Below are positions 44,170-53,154 of a stretch of DNA of 64,000 nt, one piece after another (within the stretch, counting starts at the first letter, position 1; the number at the start of each line of letters is the position of its first letter). Below the pieces are notes generated by a model. It was not told where the DNA came from. It saw only the letters and a program-made list of their open reading frames with translations, and made no database searches. This DNA is from Gp6-AA40 sp963818645 (lineage in GTDB: Bacteria; Acidobacteriota; Vicinamibacteria; Vicinamibacterales; UBA2999): the NCBI GenBank assembly GCA_963818645.1, contig CAWFTF010000007.1, positions 1 through 64,000 on the forward strand. Direction: 5' to 3'. The position numbers and the translations under genes are program-made.

Positions 44170-45747
44170 ATGACTTACGACGCCATCGTCATCGGGGGCG
44201 GACACAACGGCCTGACCACCGCCGCCTACATGGCCCGAGCCGGACGCAAGGTGCTGGTCCTCGAACGCCGACATGTTCTGGGCGGAGCCGCGGTCACTGA
44301 GGAGGTCTTCAAGGGCTTTCACTTCTCCGTCTGCTCTTACGTCGTCTCGCTGCTTCGCCCCGAGATCATTCGCGAGCTCGATCTGCCGGCGCATGGGCTC
44401 GAGATCCTCCCGCTCGACGGCACGTTCACGCCGATGCCCAACGGTGACTACCTGTGGCGCGTGAACGACCACGCGAAGACGCGTCGCGAGATCGCGCGGC
44501 ACTCGCGTCTCGACGCCGAGGCCTACGACGAATACGGGAAAGCCATGATCGAGATGGGTCGCTTCGTTCGACCGATCCTCGGCATGCTGCCTCCGGATCC
44601 GACCTCCCTCGATCCGAGAGGACTCAAGCAGCTGCTCTTCCTGCTGCAGCGGTTTCGTCGCCTGCCTCGCGCCGATCAATACAACCAGATCCAGCTCATG
44701 ACGATGAGCGCCGTGGATTTTCTCGACCAGTGGTTCGAGACCGACGTGCTCAAGGCCACGATGTCGGCGTCGGGCATTATCGGGACGTTCCTCGGCGTGC
44801 GATCGCCGGGAACCGCCTACGTGCTCCTCCATCACTACATGGGCGAGATCGACGGCGCGTTCCGTTCGTGGGGATTTGCTCGCGGCGGGACCGGAGCCAT
44901 CTCCAACGCCATCGCGAGCGCGGCGCGCGCCGCGGGAGTCGAGATCCGCTCGCAGGCCGAAGTGGCTCGCATCCTCATCACGGGCAACCAGGCGCACGGC
45001 GTCGTGATGAAGAACGGCGACGAGATTCGCGCGCGCGTGGTTGCGTCGAGCGTCGATCCTCGCCTCACGTTCCTGCGATTCATCGAGCCGGGCCACCTGC
45101 CCGACGAGTTCGTCGAAGACGTGCATCACTATCGCTTCCGCGGTTCGTCGGCGAAGGTGAATCTCGCACTCGACGCGCTGCCCGACTTCACCTGCCTGCC
45201 CGGACCGGGCACCCATCTGCGCGGGGCGATCTCGATCTCGCCCAGTGTCGACTACATGGAGCGCGCCTACGACGATGCGAAGTACGGACAGTTCTCACGG
45301 CGTCCCTACATGGACATCGTCATTCCGTCGCTGACCGATCCGCGGGTCGCTCCGCCTGGCAAACACGTCATGTCGTGCTTCGTGCAGTACGCGCCGTATC
45401 ACCTGAAGGAGGGGACCTGGGACGATCAGCGCGAGGCGTTCGGCGACACCGTCATCAACACGATCGCGGAGTACGCGCCAAATCTTCGCAACATCGTGCT
45501 GCACCGTCAGGTCGTGACGCCGCTCGATCTCGAGCGCGAGTGGGGCCTCTCTGAAGGCAACATCTTTCAGGGTGAACTGACGCTCGAGCAGTTGTTCTTC
45601 CTGCGGCCGGTCGCCGGCTGGGCGCGCTATCGGACGCCGGTCGACGGCCTCTACATGTGCGGGTCCGCCACGCATCCCGGCGGCGGGATCATGGGCGCAC
45701 CCGGACGCAATGCGGCGATGACCATCCTCGCAGAGACGCGCGCGTGA
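44170..45747 (+). CDS. CrtI/PYROXD2-like FAD oxidoreductase, copy 1
   Basis: The 525-residue protein has an N-terminal ADP-binding loop (YDAIVIGGGHNGLTTAAYMAR, then KVLVLERRHVLGG) and the family's C-terminal FAD segment (GLYMCGSATHPGGGIMGAPGRNA). The middle domain (EWGLSEGNIFQGELTLEQLF) is typical of the phytoene-desaturase-like group that includes human PYROXD2. It starts at ATG 44170. No phytoene synthase or other carotenoid gene is present, so a role in carotenoid synthesis is not supported. A paralogue follows with a GTGA overlap. Confidence 0.9.
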   Translation: MTYDAIVIGGGHNGLTTAAYMARAGRKVLVLERRHVLGGAAVTEEVFKGFHFSVCSYVVSLLRPEIIRELDLPAHGLEILPLDGTFTPMPNGDYLWRVNDHAKTRREIARHSRLDAEAYDEYGKAMIEMGRFVRPILGMLPPDPTSLDPRGLKQLLFLLQRFRRLPRADQYNQIQLMTMSAVDFLDQWFETDVLKATMSASGIIGTFLGVRSPGTAYVLLHHYMGEIDGAFRSWGFARGGTGAISNAIASAARAAGVEIRSQAEVARILITGNQAHGVVMKNGDEIRARVVASSVDPRLTFLRFIEPGHLPDEFVEDVHHYRFRGSSAKVNLALDALPDFTCLPGPGTHLRGAISISPSVDYMERAYDDAKYGQFSRRPYMDIVIPSLTDPRVAPPGKHVMSCFVQYAPYHLKEGTWDDQREAFGDTVINTIAEYAPNLRNIVLHRQVVTPLDLEREWGLSEGNIFQGELTLEQLFFLRPVAGWARYRTPVDGLYMCGSATHPGGGIMGAPGRNAAMTILAETRA

Positions 45748-47330
45748 GCGGATCCACGCACGACGTGATCATCATCGGCGCCGGCCACAACGCGCTGGTC
45801 GCTGCCTTCTATCTCGCAAAAGCCGGTCGGCGTCCTGTCGTGCTCGAGAAACAGCCGCACGTGGGTGGTGGCGCGGTGACGACCGAGATCCATGAGGGCT
45901 TTCGATGTCCGCGCTTCTCACACGAGGTTCTGCTCGACGAGCGGATTGTCGATGACCTGAATCTCGAGCGACACGGCGCCGAGTTCATCACGCTCCCGGC
46001 GCTCGTGTGCGCGCCATCCCCTGATGGTGCGCCCCTCGTGCTGCACGACGACTCTGCTGCCGACGCCAACGGCCTTCGCCTCTTCAACTCGAAGGACGCC
46101 GACGCCTACGTCGAGTTCCGTACCTCTGTCCAACGACTGGGCGCCGTGATCGGTACGACTTTCGACTCGCCTCCTCCGGATATCGACCATCCGAACGCCC
46201 AGGATCTCTGGGGTCTCCTCAAGGCAGGCCGCCGCTTCCGCTCGCTCGGCTCGCGCGACAGCTATCGACTTCTGCGCTGGCTGCCGATGCCGATCGGCGA
46301 TCTCATGATCGAGTGGTTCGGCAACGAACGGCTGCGAGCGCTGCTCGCCGGACCAGGACTCTCCGGCACGATGCTCGGTCCCCGTTCGGCCGGCAGCTCG
46401 CTGGTGTTCCTCTTCCGCGAGGCCTGCCGCCTTCGCGCGGGTGGCCGATCGCTGCGCGTGCGTGGAGGGCCTGGTGCGCTGACTGCCGCGATCGCGGCGG
46501 CGGCGCGCGAAGCCGGCGCCGAGATTCGGACCGGCGTGTCGGTCGAGCGCATCCTCGTTGCGGACGAGCGCGTCACCGGCGTCGTTGCAGGCGGGCAGGA
46601 GATTTCGTGCGTGACCGTGTTGTCCGGGCTCGATCCGCGGAGCACCTTCCTTTCTCTCGTCGACCCCGCCGCCCTGGCGCCGGAGTTTGCCACGCAAATA
46701 CGCAACTATCGAGCGTCGGGAACGGTGGCGAAGATCAATCTGGCGCTGTCATCGCTGCCGGCGTTCCGAGGCGTGTCTGACCCGAGTGCCTTGGCCGGCC
46801 GCATTCACATCGGACCGGAGCTCGACTATCTCGAGCGCGCGTTCGATTGCGTCAAGTACGGCGAGGTCTCGACGCTTCCGTGGCTCGACATCACGATTCC
46901 GTCGATCGTCGACACGGAACTGACGCCCAGGGGCGCCCACGTTGCGTCGATCTACACGCATTACGCGCCATTCGCGCCTCGAGGCGCGTCTCCGGACGTG
47001 GCAAAGGACGTGCTCCTGAACAACACCCTGGGAACACTCGACACCTACGCGCCAGGAATTCGGGCCCTGGTCGTCGGTGCGGACGTCCTGACGCCGGCCG
47101 AGCTACAGAAGGCGCTGGGGCTGAGCGGGGGCCACATGTTTCACGGCGAGCTCGCGCTCGATCAGCTGTTCACGATGCGGCCAATCCTTGGCCATGCCGG
47201 CTATGCCGGTCCGATTCGTGGGCTCTACTTGTGCGGAGCGGGCACCCATCCCGGGGGATTCATGACAGGGACGAGCGGACGGCTTGCGGCAGGAGCGGTA
47301 GTCAGGCACGGTTCTGCCTATTCTCGGTAA
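45744..47330 (+). CDS. CrtI/PYROXD2-like FAD oxidoreductase, copy 2
   Basis: The start is GTG 45744, overlapping the TGA of copy 1; upstream codons are antisense-like. The same motifs appear: HDVIIIGAGHNALVAAFYLAK, VLEKQPHVGGGAVTTE, SGGHMFHGELALDQLF and LYLCGAGTHPGGFMTGTSGR. Overall it is clearly homologous to copy 1 but diverged along its length, so the two may form a heteromer or act on related substrates. The 528-residue size matches copy 1. The candidate operator at 44127 would control both. Confidence 0.9.
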   Translation: MSGSTHDVIIIGAGHNALVAAFYLAKAGRRPVVLEKQPHVGGGAVTTEIHEGFRCPRFSHEVLLDERIVDDLNLERHGAEFITLPALVCAPSPDGAPLVLHDDSAADANGLRLFNSKDADAYVEFRTSVQRLGAVIGTTFDSPPPDIDHPNAQDLWGLLKAGRRFRSLGSRDSYRLLRWLPMPIGDLMIEWFGNERLRALLAGPGLSGTMLGPRSAGSSLVFLFREACRLRAGGRSLRVRGGPGALTAAIAAAAREAGAEIRTGVSVERILVADERVTGVVAGGQEISCVTVLSGLDPRSTFLSLVDPAALAPEFATQIRNYRASGTVAKINLALSSLPAFRGVSDPSALAGRIHIGPELDYLERAFDCVKYGEVSTLPWLDITIPSIVDTELTPRGAHVASIYTHYAPFAPRGASPDVAKDVLLNNTLGTLDTYAPGIRALVVGADVLTPAELQKALGLSGGHMFHGELALDQLFTMRPILGHAGYAGPIRGLYLCGAGTHPGGFMTGTSGRLAAGAVVRHGSAYSR

Positions 47331-47363
47331 TCCAATCGGCCGATTCGATCAGTAGGTAGCAAC

Positions 47364-48992
47364 ATGCGAGACACAGCTATCGCCGCGGTGTTACTCGCGT
47401 TTCTTGCTGGTCTGGGTACGACCGCTCAGGCCCAGGCCCGCCGGGGCGGCGCCCCTGAAGCCACTGGACCAGGTGCGGCTCCTCGCAGCAACGCCTCCAT
47501 CGTCGGCCACGTGCTGACACCCGATTCCAACAACCCGGTGCGTGCCGCCGCCGTTGTGGCCATGAGCAGGAACGGCCGCCGTGTGTCCACGACGACCGAC
47601 GAGAACGGAGCCTACCAGCTCGAACGCCTGACGGAAGGCGAATGGCTGGTGACCGCATCGAAGGGCGGATACGTCACCTGGCAGTTCGGTCAACGGAGGA
47701 CGTATCAGACGCCACCGCCGATCGCACTGAAGCGGGGCGAGCGCTTCACCGCTGATATTCCACTCACTCGCGGCGGCGCAATCTCCGGACGCGTCTACGA
47801 TCCCTCGGGCGACGCGCTCGCAGGCTTACAGGTCCGCGTGTATCGCGCGACGATGGAACAGGGGACGCGGCGGTTGAAGGCGGTGGGCGTTCCCGACATG
47901 ACCGACGATACGGGCTCGTATCGCGTCTACGGCCTGCCGCCGGGCGACTACTACGTGGCGGCGAGTCTTCGCGTCGCCCCATACGATTCGATCGTCGAGA
48001 CGACCTACTCACCCACCTACTTTCCGGGCACCGGCAGTCTGTCAGAGGCGCAGCGGATCAAGCTTGGACTCGGCGGCGAGGCATCAGCCACGTTCCCGCT
48101 ACTCTCACTTCGATCCACTCGAATATCAGGCGTCGTGCTGAACGGTGCTGGCGCGCCTGCGGACGCATTTCTCAATCTCGTCTCGGAGGGATCGGAGCTT
48201 GGAGTGCCGACCGGTGCCGGGGGCGTGACCCGATCCGACGGGACGTTCACGCTTGCCGATGTCTCGCCCGGGCGCTACGTTCTGAAAGCGACGCTGCGCG
48301 GTGATGGTCCTGACGAGTCCGCTTCACTGCCCGTTGTCGTCGACGGCGATGAATTGACCGGCGTCACGCTCGTCACGGGTCGTCCGGCGACGCTGCGCGG
48401 AACGATCGTCGCCGATGCTGGTGTCTCGCGCCAGCTTCCGGGAAACCTGAGGGTCGTCGCTTTCTCCGAGCGCGAGAGCAACACCGTGCTCGACAGCGGC
48501 GATGGCGTGAAATTCGAGATCGGCGCATTGAGCGAACCGTTCCGGCTGATGGTTGACGAACTGCCAGAAGGCTGGGTCGTGAAGTCGTTGACCGTGGGCG
48601 ACGTGGACGCGCTCGACAGACCGATCGAACTGTCGCCTGGTCAACAGGCGACCGCACGAGTCGTGCTCACAAACCGGGTGACCGAAGTCAGTGGCATCGC
48701 GACGGCAGCCGATCCGACCACCGCACGATCGATTGTCGTGTTTCCGGCGAACTCGGAGAAGTGGGGACATCGTTCCCGATACGTTCGACTCGTGGATGCC
48801 GATGCCGACGGACACTTCGCGATCGTCGGGCTGCCGCCGGGAGAGCAGTACCTCGCCTATGCAACCGACTATCTCGATGGCGGCGAGCACCTCGATCCCG
48901 AATTCCTCAGCGCAATCAGAAACGCCGCGGTGCCGTTCACGCTCGATGACAGCGAGAAGCGCACGCTCGAGTTGACGGTGGTTGAGCGATGA
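47364..48992 (+). CDS. Secreted carboxypeptidase-regulatory-like protein, copy 1
   Basis: After a signal peptide (ending ...GTTAQAQ) come repeated beta-sandwich modules of the carboxypeptidase regulatory type. Examples are VGHVLTPDSNNPVRAAAVVAMS, TTTDENGAYQLERLTEGEWLVTASKGGY, GRVYDPSGDALAGLQVRVYR and SDGTFTLADVSPGRYVLKA. Such transthyretin-like modules cap TonB receptors or sit on secreted proteins and may bind polysaccharide or protein. There is no beta-barrel and no catalytic domain in its 542 residues. Copy 2 starts inside its stop codon (ATGA). Confidence 0.85.
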   Translation: MRDTAIAAVLLAFLAGLGTTAQAQARRGGAPEATGPGAAPRSNASIVGHVLTPDSNNPVRAAAVVAMSRNGRRVSTTTDENGAYQLERLTEGEWLVTASKGGYVTWQFGQRRTYQTPPPIALKRGERFTADIPLTRGGAISGRVYDPSGDALAGLQVRVYRATMEQGTRRLKAVGVPDMTDDTGSYRVYGLPPGDYYVAASLRVAPYDSIVETTYSPTYFPGTGSLSEAQRIKLGLGGEASATFPLLSLRSTRISGVVLNGAGAPADAFLNLVSEGSELGVPTGAGGVTRSDGTFTLADVSPGRYVLKATLRGDGPDESASLPVVVDGDELTGVTLVTGRPATLRGTIVADAGVSRQLPGNLRVVAFSERESNTVLDSGDGVKFEIGALSEPFRLMVDELPEGWVVKSLTVGDVDALDRPIELSPGQQATARVVLTNRVTEVSGIATAADPTTARSIVVFPANSEKWGHRSRYVRLVDADADGHFAIVGLPPGEQYLAYATDYLDGGEHLDPEFLSAIRNAAVPFTLDDSEKRTLELTVVER

Positions 48993-50794
48993 AGACGGTG
49001 CGTCGCGTTCACTTCGGTGTCGTGCTCGGCATCCTCTTGCTGCTGCCGTGTGCCGATCTCGCGGCCCAACGGCCACGACGAGCCGCCGCGCGCGTTGACC
49101 CGATGACCTCCAGCATCAAAGGGCTGGTCACGGCTGCGGACACGGGCGCGCCGGTTCGCGGAGCCGAGGTCAGGCTCTCTAGTCGCGGGAGCTACAACCG
49201 CCTGGTGACGACAGATGCAGACGGAGCCTACAGACTGAGCGATCTTCCTGCGGGCGAGTACCGACTCACCGTATCGCGAACCGGGTACACGTCGCTCGTC
49301 TTCGGTCAGCACCGGCCGCTCGAAGCGCCCACCACGATCAATCTCAGCGAAGGCGAGACATTTACCGCCAATCTCGCGCTCACTCGTGGCGGTGCGATTC
49401 GTGGGCGCGTGATCGACCAGTTCGGCGATCCGATCGCAGGCACACGCGTGCAGGTGCTGCGTTCGCGCATGGTGCGCGGGCAGCGTCGCCTGCAGAGCAT
49501 GGGGCCGGGGGATCAAACCGACGATATGGGTGAGTTCCGTGTGTACGGACTGCCGGCCGGCGACTACTACGTCACGGCCAGCACCGGTCTTGCCGATGCG
49601 GTGAGAAGGGATCCGCCGCTGTTCTTTCCCGGCACTCCAAGTTTCAGCGACGCCCAGAGCATCACGCTCGCTGTGGGGAACGAGGCGGCCGCTGATTTTC
49701 AGATATTGCCGATGCGGAGTGCGCGCGTCTCGGGCATCGTGTTCAACGCATCGGGCGCACCCGTGGAGGCGATGGTGCAGCTCGTATCCGAAGCCATCGG
49801 CATCGGTGCGTCAATCGAGAGCGCCGGGCCACCACCAGCTTTCATGATCAACGCGGACACCAGTGCGGACGGCAGGTTCACCATCGACAACGTCCCGCCG
49901 GGTCCATACGTGCTCACAGCGAACAGCTCGTTCCATGCAGGCGTCATTGCCGGCATCCAGGGAGGGAATCCGAACGCAGGTCCTCCACCAGCGATGCGGG
50001 AAATCATGGAACGAGGGCCAGAAACGGCAACGATGTCGATCGTCGTTGCTGGTGACAACGTGTCGGATCTTGCTCTGACGACGAGACGCGGCGGCGTTCT
50101 CGCCGGTTCGTTCGTGGCCGATGCAGGAGTCGTGCGACCGCTTCCGAATAGGGTGTCCGCGGAAGTGCGGCCGGCCAAAGGTGGCGACGGTCCGTCGATG
50201 ATGCAGGGCGGCCGGGGATCCGCGTTCCGATTGGCAGGGATGTCGGGACCGTTCTATCTGGGCATCAACGGTCTTCCCGACGACTGGGCCGTGAGTCAGA
50301 TCACGGTGGATGGCGTGGACGTGACCGACGAGCCAATCGATCTGAAGGGCCAGACGAGCTCCGCGCGAGTCGTCCTCACCGACCGCGTCACGACGCTCAG
50401 CGGCACCGTGCAAGCTCGCGGCAACTCATCGAACTACAGCGTCGTTGTCTTTCCCGACGACATGAATCGATGGAGCTATCCCAGTCGATACGTCAAGACT
50501 GCACGGGCCAACGAGCGCGGCCAGTTCAGGATTAGCGGTTTGCCACCGAACGAGCGTTACTCCGCCGTCGCGGTCGATTTTCTGGAAGAAGGCGAGGAAC
50601 AGGATCCGCAGTTCCTCGAGCGCCTGCGATCGCAGGCCATGACGTTCTCACTCCGTGAAGGCGAACAGCGATCGATCTACCTCGATCCCGATGACGCAAT
50701 GAATCGGGCGGTCCTGAAGGCCCCCCACAACTGCCTACTGCCTACCGCATACCGCCTACTGCCTACTAACCACCAACCACCAACCACCAACTAA
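48989..50794 (+). CDS. Secreted carboxypeptidase-regulatory-like protein, copy 2
   Basis: The 601-residue paralogue of copy 1 keeps the same order of modules (IKGLVTAADTGAPVRGAEVRLS, TTDADGAYRLSDLPAGEYRLTV, GRVIDQFGDPIAGTRVQVLR, ADGRFTIDNVPPGPYVLTANS). Downstream blocks INGLPDDWAVSQITVDGVDVT and YVKTARANERGQFRISGLPP also pair with copy 1. The final 23 residues (NCLLPTAYRLLPTNHQPPTT) are translated from the repeat array at 50727, so the ancestral end is around DDAMNRAVLK. The stop overlaps the convergent GNAT gene by four bases. Confidence 0.85.
   Translation: MKTVRRVHFGVVLGILLLLPCADLAAQRPRRAAARVDPMTSSIKGLVTAADTGAPVRGAEVRLSSRGSYNRLVTTDADGAYRLSDLPAGEYRLTVSRTGYTSLVFGQHRPLEAPTTINLSEGETFTANLALTRGGAIRGRVIDQFGDPIAGTRVQVLRSRMVRGQRRLQSMGPGDQTDDMGEFRVYGLPAGDYYVTASTGLADAVRRDPPLFFPGTPSFSDAQSITLAVGNEAAADFQILPMRSARVSGIVFNASGAPVEAMVQLVSEAIGIGASIESAGPPPAFMINADTSADGRFTIDNVPPGPYVLTANSSFHAGVIAGIQGGNPNAGPPPAMREIMERGPETATMSIVVAGDNVSDLALTTRRGGVLAGSFVADAGVVRPLPNRVSAEVRPAKGGDGPSMMQGGRGSAFRLAGMSGPFYLGINGLPDDWAVSQITVDGVDVTDEPIDLKGQTSSARVVLTDRVTTLSGTVQARGNSSNYSVVVFPDDMNRWSYPSRYVKTARANERGQFRISGLPPNERYSAVAVDFLEEGEEQDPQFLERLRSQAMTFSLREGEQRSIYLDPDDAMNRAVLKAPHNCLLPTAYRLLPTNHQPPTTN
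50727..50792. repeat. GCCTACT and ACCACCA heptamer arrays within a coding end
   Basis: Units of GCCTACT/GCCTACC (50727-50767) and ACCACCA (50768-50792) form the last codons of the carboxypeptidase-regulatory-like protein and touch the stop of the convergent gene. Confidence 0.85.
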
Positions 50795-51750
50795 AAATAG
50801 TCACTGTGCCAGTAGAAGACGTCCTCGGCCTTCTCAGGGATCCGCACGTCGGCGAGCGGCTTCACCATGAACAGATCGTGGGCAGGAGCCCTGTCCGTCA
50901 ACGACACCTGAGGAGGAACCGCAAACGCAGCCGGCCACCACGCGCGAATGAGCGGTGCCGGTGCCGACGGTTCGCGCGCGAGGAGGACCTGCAACATCCC
51001 GCCGAGACGCGCGCCGGCAGGATCCCGGTCGCCGGCCTCTTCGAGCGTCCACCCATTGGCGTTCTGATGGAGCAGGGCGTACGCGACCGCGGATGCACCT
51101 TCCTCGGCGACGACGAACTCGACCTGACGCAGACCCTGCGGACCGAGACCCGCGAGCAGTCGCTTCTTGGATAGCGCGTAGTGAATCGTCGACTTGTCGC
51201 GAGTGAGCGCGAATCTGACGCCCGACGATCGAACCTGATGCATCGCTTCGACCGCGGGCAGGTCGCGATCGTCACCGGTGCGGACGAGCATTGCTGGCGC
51301 ACCATTGCGGCGCTCGACTCGTACCGTCACTTCGTCGATCGGAACCATTGTGAACCCGAGTCGTTCATAGAAGGTGGCTCCGATCTCTGAAAACAATCCG
51401 GCCAGGAGTGCGCCTTCCTTACGCTCGATCTCCAGCAGCTGCTCGATGAGTTGCGACGCGTAGCCTTTGCCTCTCTGCAGCGGTGGCGTGAACACCGCGC
51501 CGATGCCGGACATCCATCCAACGCGGCCGTCGAGCCGCACGCGATACCGGTAGCGCTTCGCTGTCGCCAGCAATCGGCCGGAAACGTCCACCAATGCCAG
51601 TCGCTGAAGATGCGTGCGGCCCCACGGTGTGCGCATCTGCGCCGCGTTCCACTGTGAGTAGGCGCGTTCATTCAGCCCCTCGTTCCAGATGTCGTACGTG
51701 AGCCTGGCGATCTGGTCGAGGAGCTGGCCTTCGGCAACAATGACGTTCAT
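50791..51750 (-). CDS. GNAT-family acetyltransferase
   Basis: The start is ATG 51750 (MNVIVAEGQLLDQIARLTYD). The GNAT core is GIGAVFTPPLQRGKGYASQLIEQ, with the acetyl-CoA pyrophosphate loop QRGKGYA, followed by LFSEIGATFYERLGFTMVP. The last 150 residues form a second domain, possibly a degenerate GNAT-like or sterol-carrier-type extension as in Eis-related proteins (FVVAEEGASAVAYALL). Substrate unknown. Convergent with the preceding gene and divergent from the transferase at 51813. Confidence 0.85.
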   Translation of the reverse strand: MNVIVAEGQLLDQIARLTYDIWNEGLNERAYSQWNAAQMRTPWGRTHLQRLALVDVSGRLLATAKRYRYRVRLDGRVGWMSGIGAVFTPPLQRGKGYASQLIEQLLEIERKEGALLAGLFSEIGATFYERLGFTMVPIDEVTVRVERRNGAPAMLVRTGDDRDLPAVEAMHQVRSSGVRFALTRDKSTIHYALSKKRLLAGLGPQGLRQVEFVVAEEGASAVAYALLHQNANGWTLEEAGDRDPAGARLGGMLQVLLAREPSAPAPLIRAWWPAAFAVPPQVSLTDRAPAHDLFMVKPLADVRIPEKAEDVFYWHSDYF

Positions 51751-51812
51751 GCGGATTGAGGATGAATTGTACCGTCCGTGAGATGCGCGCGGGTTTGTTG
51801 TACAAGATGGGC

Positions 51813-52349
51813 ATGACGAAGACCGCCGAAGACCTGCGTTATCCAATCGGCCGCTTCCGCGCGCTGATGCCCGTCACCAGCGAGTTACGCGCTGCGGCGA
51901 TCGATGCCATTGCCGGCCTGCCAGACCGCATGCGGGCCGCCGTCGCCGATCTCACCGACGAGCAGCTCGACACACCGTATCGGCCCGAAGGCTGGACGGT
52001 GAGGCAGGTCGTTCACCACGTCGCCGACAGTCACATGAACGGGCTGATTCGCGTCAAGCTCGCGTTGACGGAAGAAACGCCAACGATCAAGCCGTACGAC
52101 GAAAACGCCTGGGCGCTGCTGGCCGACATGAAGCTGCCGGTGAGCGTGTCACTGGGACTGATCGACAGCGTCCACGCACGCTGGGCAGCCGTCTATCACG
52201 CGATGACCGTCGAGGAGTTCGAACGCGCCTTCGTGCACCCGGAGATCGGTGCCCAGCTCACCCTGGATTGGCACCTGCAGCAGTACGCCTGGCACTCCCA
52301 CCATCATCTCGCCCACATCACTGAATTGCGGCGCACGAAGGGGTGGTAA
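51813..52349 (+). CDS. YfiT-like bacillithiol-type DinB transferase
   Basis: I choose ATG 51813 (MTKTAEDLRYPIGRF), which matches the usual YfiT opening. The four-helix metal site is clear: His in EGWTVRQVVHHVADSHMNGL and the C-terminal cluster QQYAWHSHHHLAHITELRR. Middle residues ALTEETPTIKPYDENAWALL are also characteristic. Relatives use a low-molecular-weight thiol to conjugate toxins, though the thiol in this organism is unknown. The shell-protein gene begins 10 bp later and is probably in the same transcript. Confidence 0.9.
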   Translation: MTKTAEDLRYPIGRFRALMPVTSELRAAAIDAIAGLPDRMRAAVADLTDEQLDTPYRPEGWTVRQVVHHVADSHMNGLIRVKLALTEETPTIKPYDENAWALLADMKLPVSVSLGLIDSVHARWAAVYHAMTVEEFERAFVHPEIGAQLTLDWHLQQYAWHSHHHLAHITELRRTKGW

Positions 52350-52359
52350 GATCGCGGCC

Positions 52360-52653
52360 GTGGCGCAGGACAAAGCAGACATCGGTGACGCGCTGGGCAT
52401 GATCGAGACGCGGGGGCTGGTCGGCATGATCGAAGCGGCCGACGCGATGCTCAAGACCGCAAACGTCGTGCTCGTGAGCTGGCAGAAGGTCGACGCCGGC
52501 CTGGTCACGGCCCTCATTCGCGGCGACGTGGGTTCGGTAAAAGCGGCGACCGATGCGGGAGCGGCTGCGGCGCGCCGCGTCGGCGAGCTGATTGGCGTCC
52601 ATGTGATCGCCCGTCCCGCCGACGACCTCGAGAAAATCTTTCCGATCCGGTAG
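52360..52653 (+). CDS. Solitary bacterial microcompartment hexamer shell protein (BMC-H)
   Basis: From GTG 52360 the 97-residue protein matches the PduA/EutM family end to end: ALGMIETRGLVGMIEAADAM, then LVSWQKVDAGLVTALIRGDV, SVKAATDAGAAAARRVGEL, and the end VIARPADDLEKIFPI. The pore loop, usually KIGSG, reads KVDAG, which would put a carboxylate at the hexamer centre. No encapsulated enzymes (aldehyde dehydrogenase, cobalamin enzymes), pentamer (BMC-P) or trimer proteins are near. It sits between a DinB-type transferase and a MerR gene. Either it serves a distant locus or it is a satellite shell gene. Confidence 0.9.
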   Translation: MAQDKADIGDALGMIETRGLVGMIEAADAMLKTANVVLVSWQKVDAGLVTALIRGDVGSVKAATDAGAAAARRVGELIGVHVIARPADDLEKIFPIR

Positions 52654-52675
52654 GGTCAGACCCCTTCTCAGTCCT

Positions 52676-53146
52676 TCACAGCTTTTGCGGCGACGCCGCA
52701 CGGCGACGTTTGCGCTCGCGCGCGGCGAGCGGCCGCAGCGGCAGTTCCTCTCCAACCATCAGCATCGGCTCGGTCGGACGCTCCATGTTGAACATCTGTC
52801 CGTCCTCGGTGCGCGCGTAGAGCTGATCGCCGCTGACGAACAGCGACATCGGACCACCTTCGCCGATCGCCTCGTAGAGACGAATGCCAAAGACCTCGCG
52901 CAGCGTGGAGAGCAGACGCCGCAGCTGCGGGATCGAGAACCCGCGCCGGCGCAGGTCCGCCAGCACCTGCAGCTCGAGGACGTCCATCGGGGTGTATCGC
53001 CGCTCGGTGAAGCCGCCTGCCTCCGTTCGATGCGAGCGAATGGCCGGCACGAACAAGCGACGCGCGTCCCACCACTGGAGCTGACGAGCACTGAGCCCTG
53101 TGAGCACGGCGACCTCGCGTGAGCTGTAATGCTTCTTGAGGCGCAT
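52676..53146 (-). CDS. MerR-family transcriptional regulator
   Basis: The 156-residue protein opens with YSSREVAVLTGLSARQLQWWDARRLFVPA, a MerR winged-helix (the usual Tyr of RYYE is Trp-Trp here). RRYTPMDVLELQVLADLRRRGFSIPQLRRLL follows. The C-terminal half is not a typical metal-binding or multidrug domain and contains no Cys; a small beta domain (SLFVSGDQLYARTEDGQMFNM) may sense an organic ligand. A basic tail (RERKRRRAASPQK) ends it. It converges with the shell-protein gene and lies next to the glycine oxidase gene, which it may regulate. Confidence 0.85.
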   Translation of the reverse strand: MRLKKHYSSREVAVLTGLSARQLQWWDARRLFVPAIRSHRTEAGGFTERRYTPMDVLELQVLADLRRRGFSIPQLRRLLSTLREVFGIRLYEAIGEGGPMSLFVSGDQLYARTEDGQMFNMERPTEPMLMVGEELPLRPLAARERKRRRAASPQKL

Positions 53147-53154
53147 CGGACGTC

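Noticed and set aside
44170..47330. Carotenoid biosynthesis locus
   Set aside because: The CrtI-like pair matches the PYROXD2-type branch and there is no phytoene synthase, cyclase or prenyl transferase nearby.
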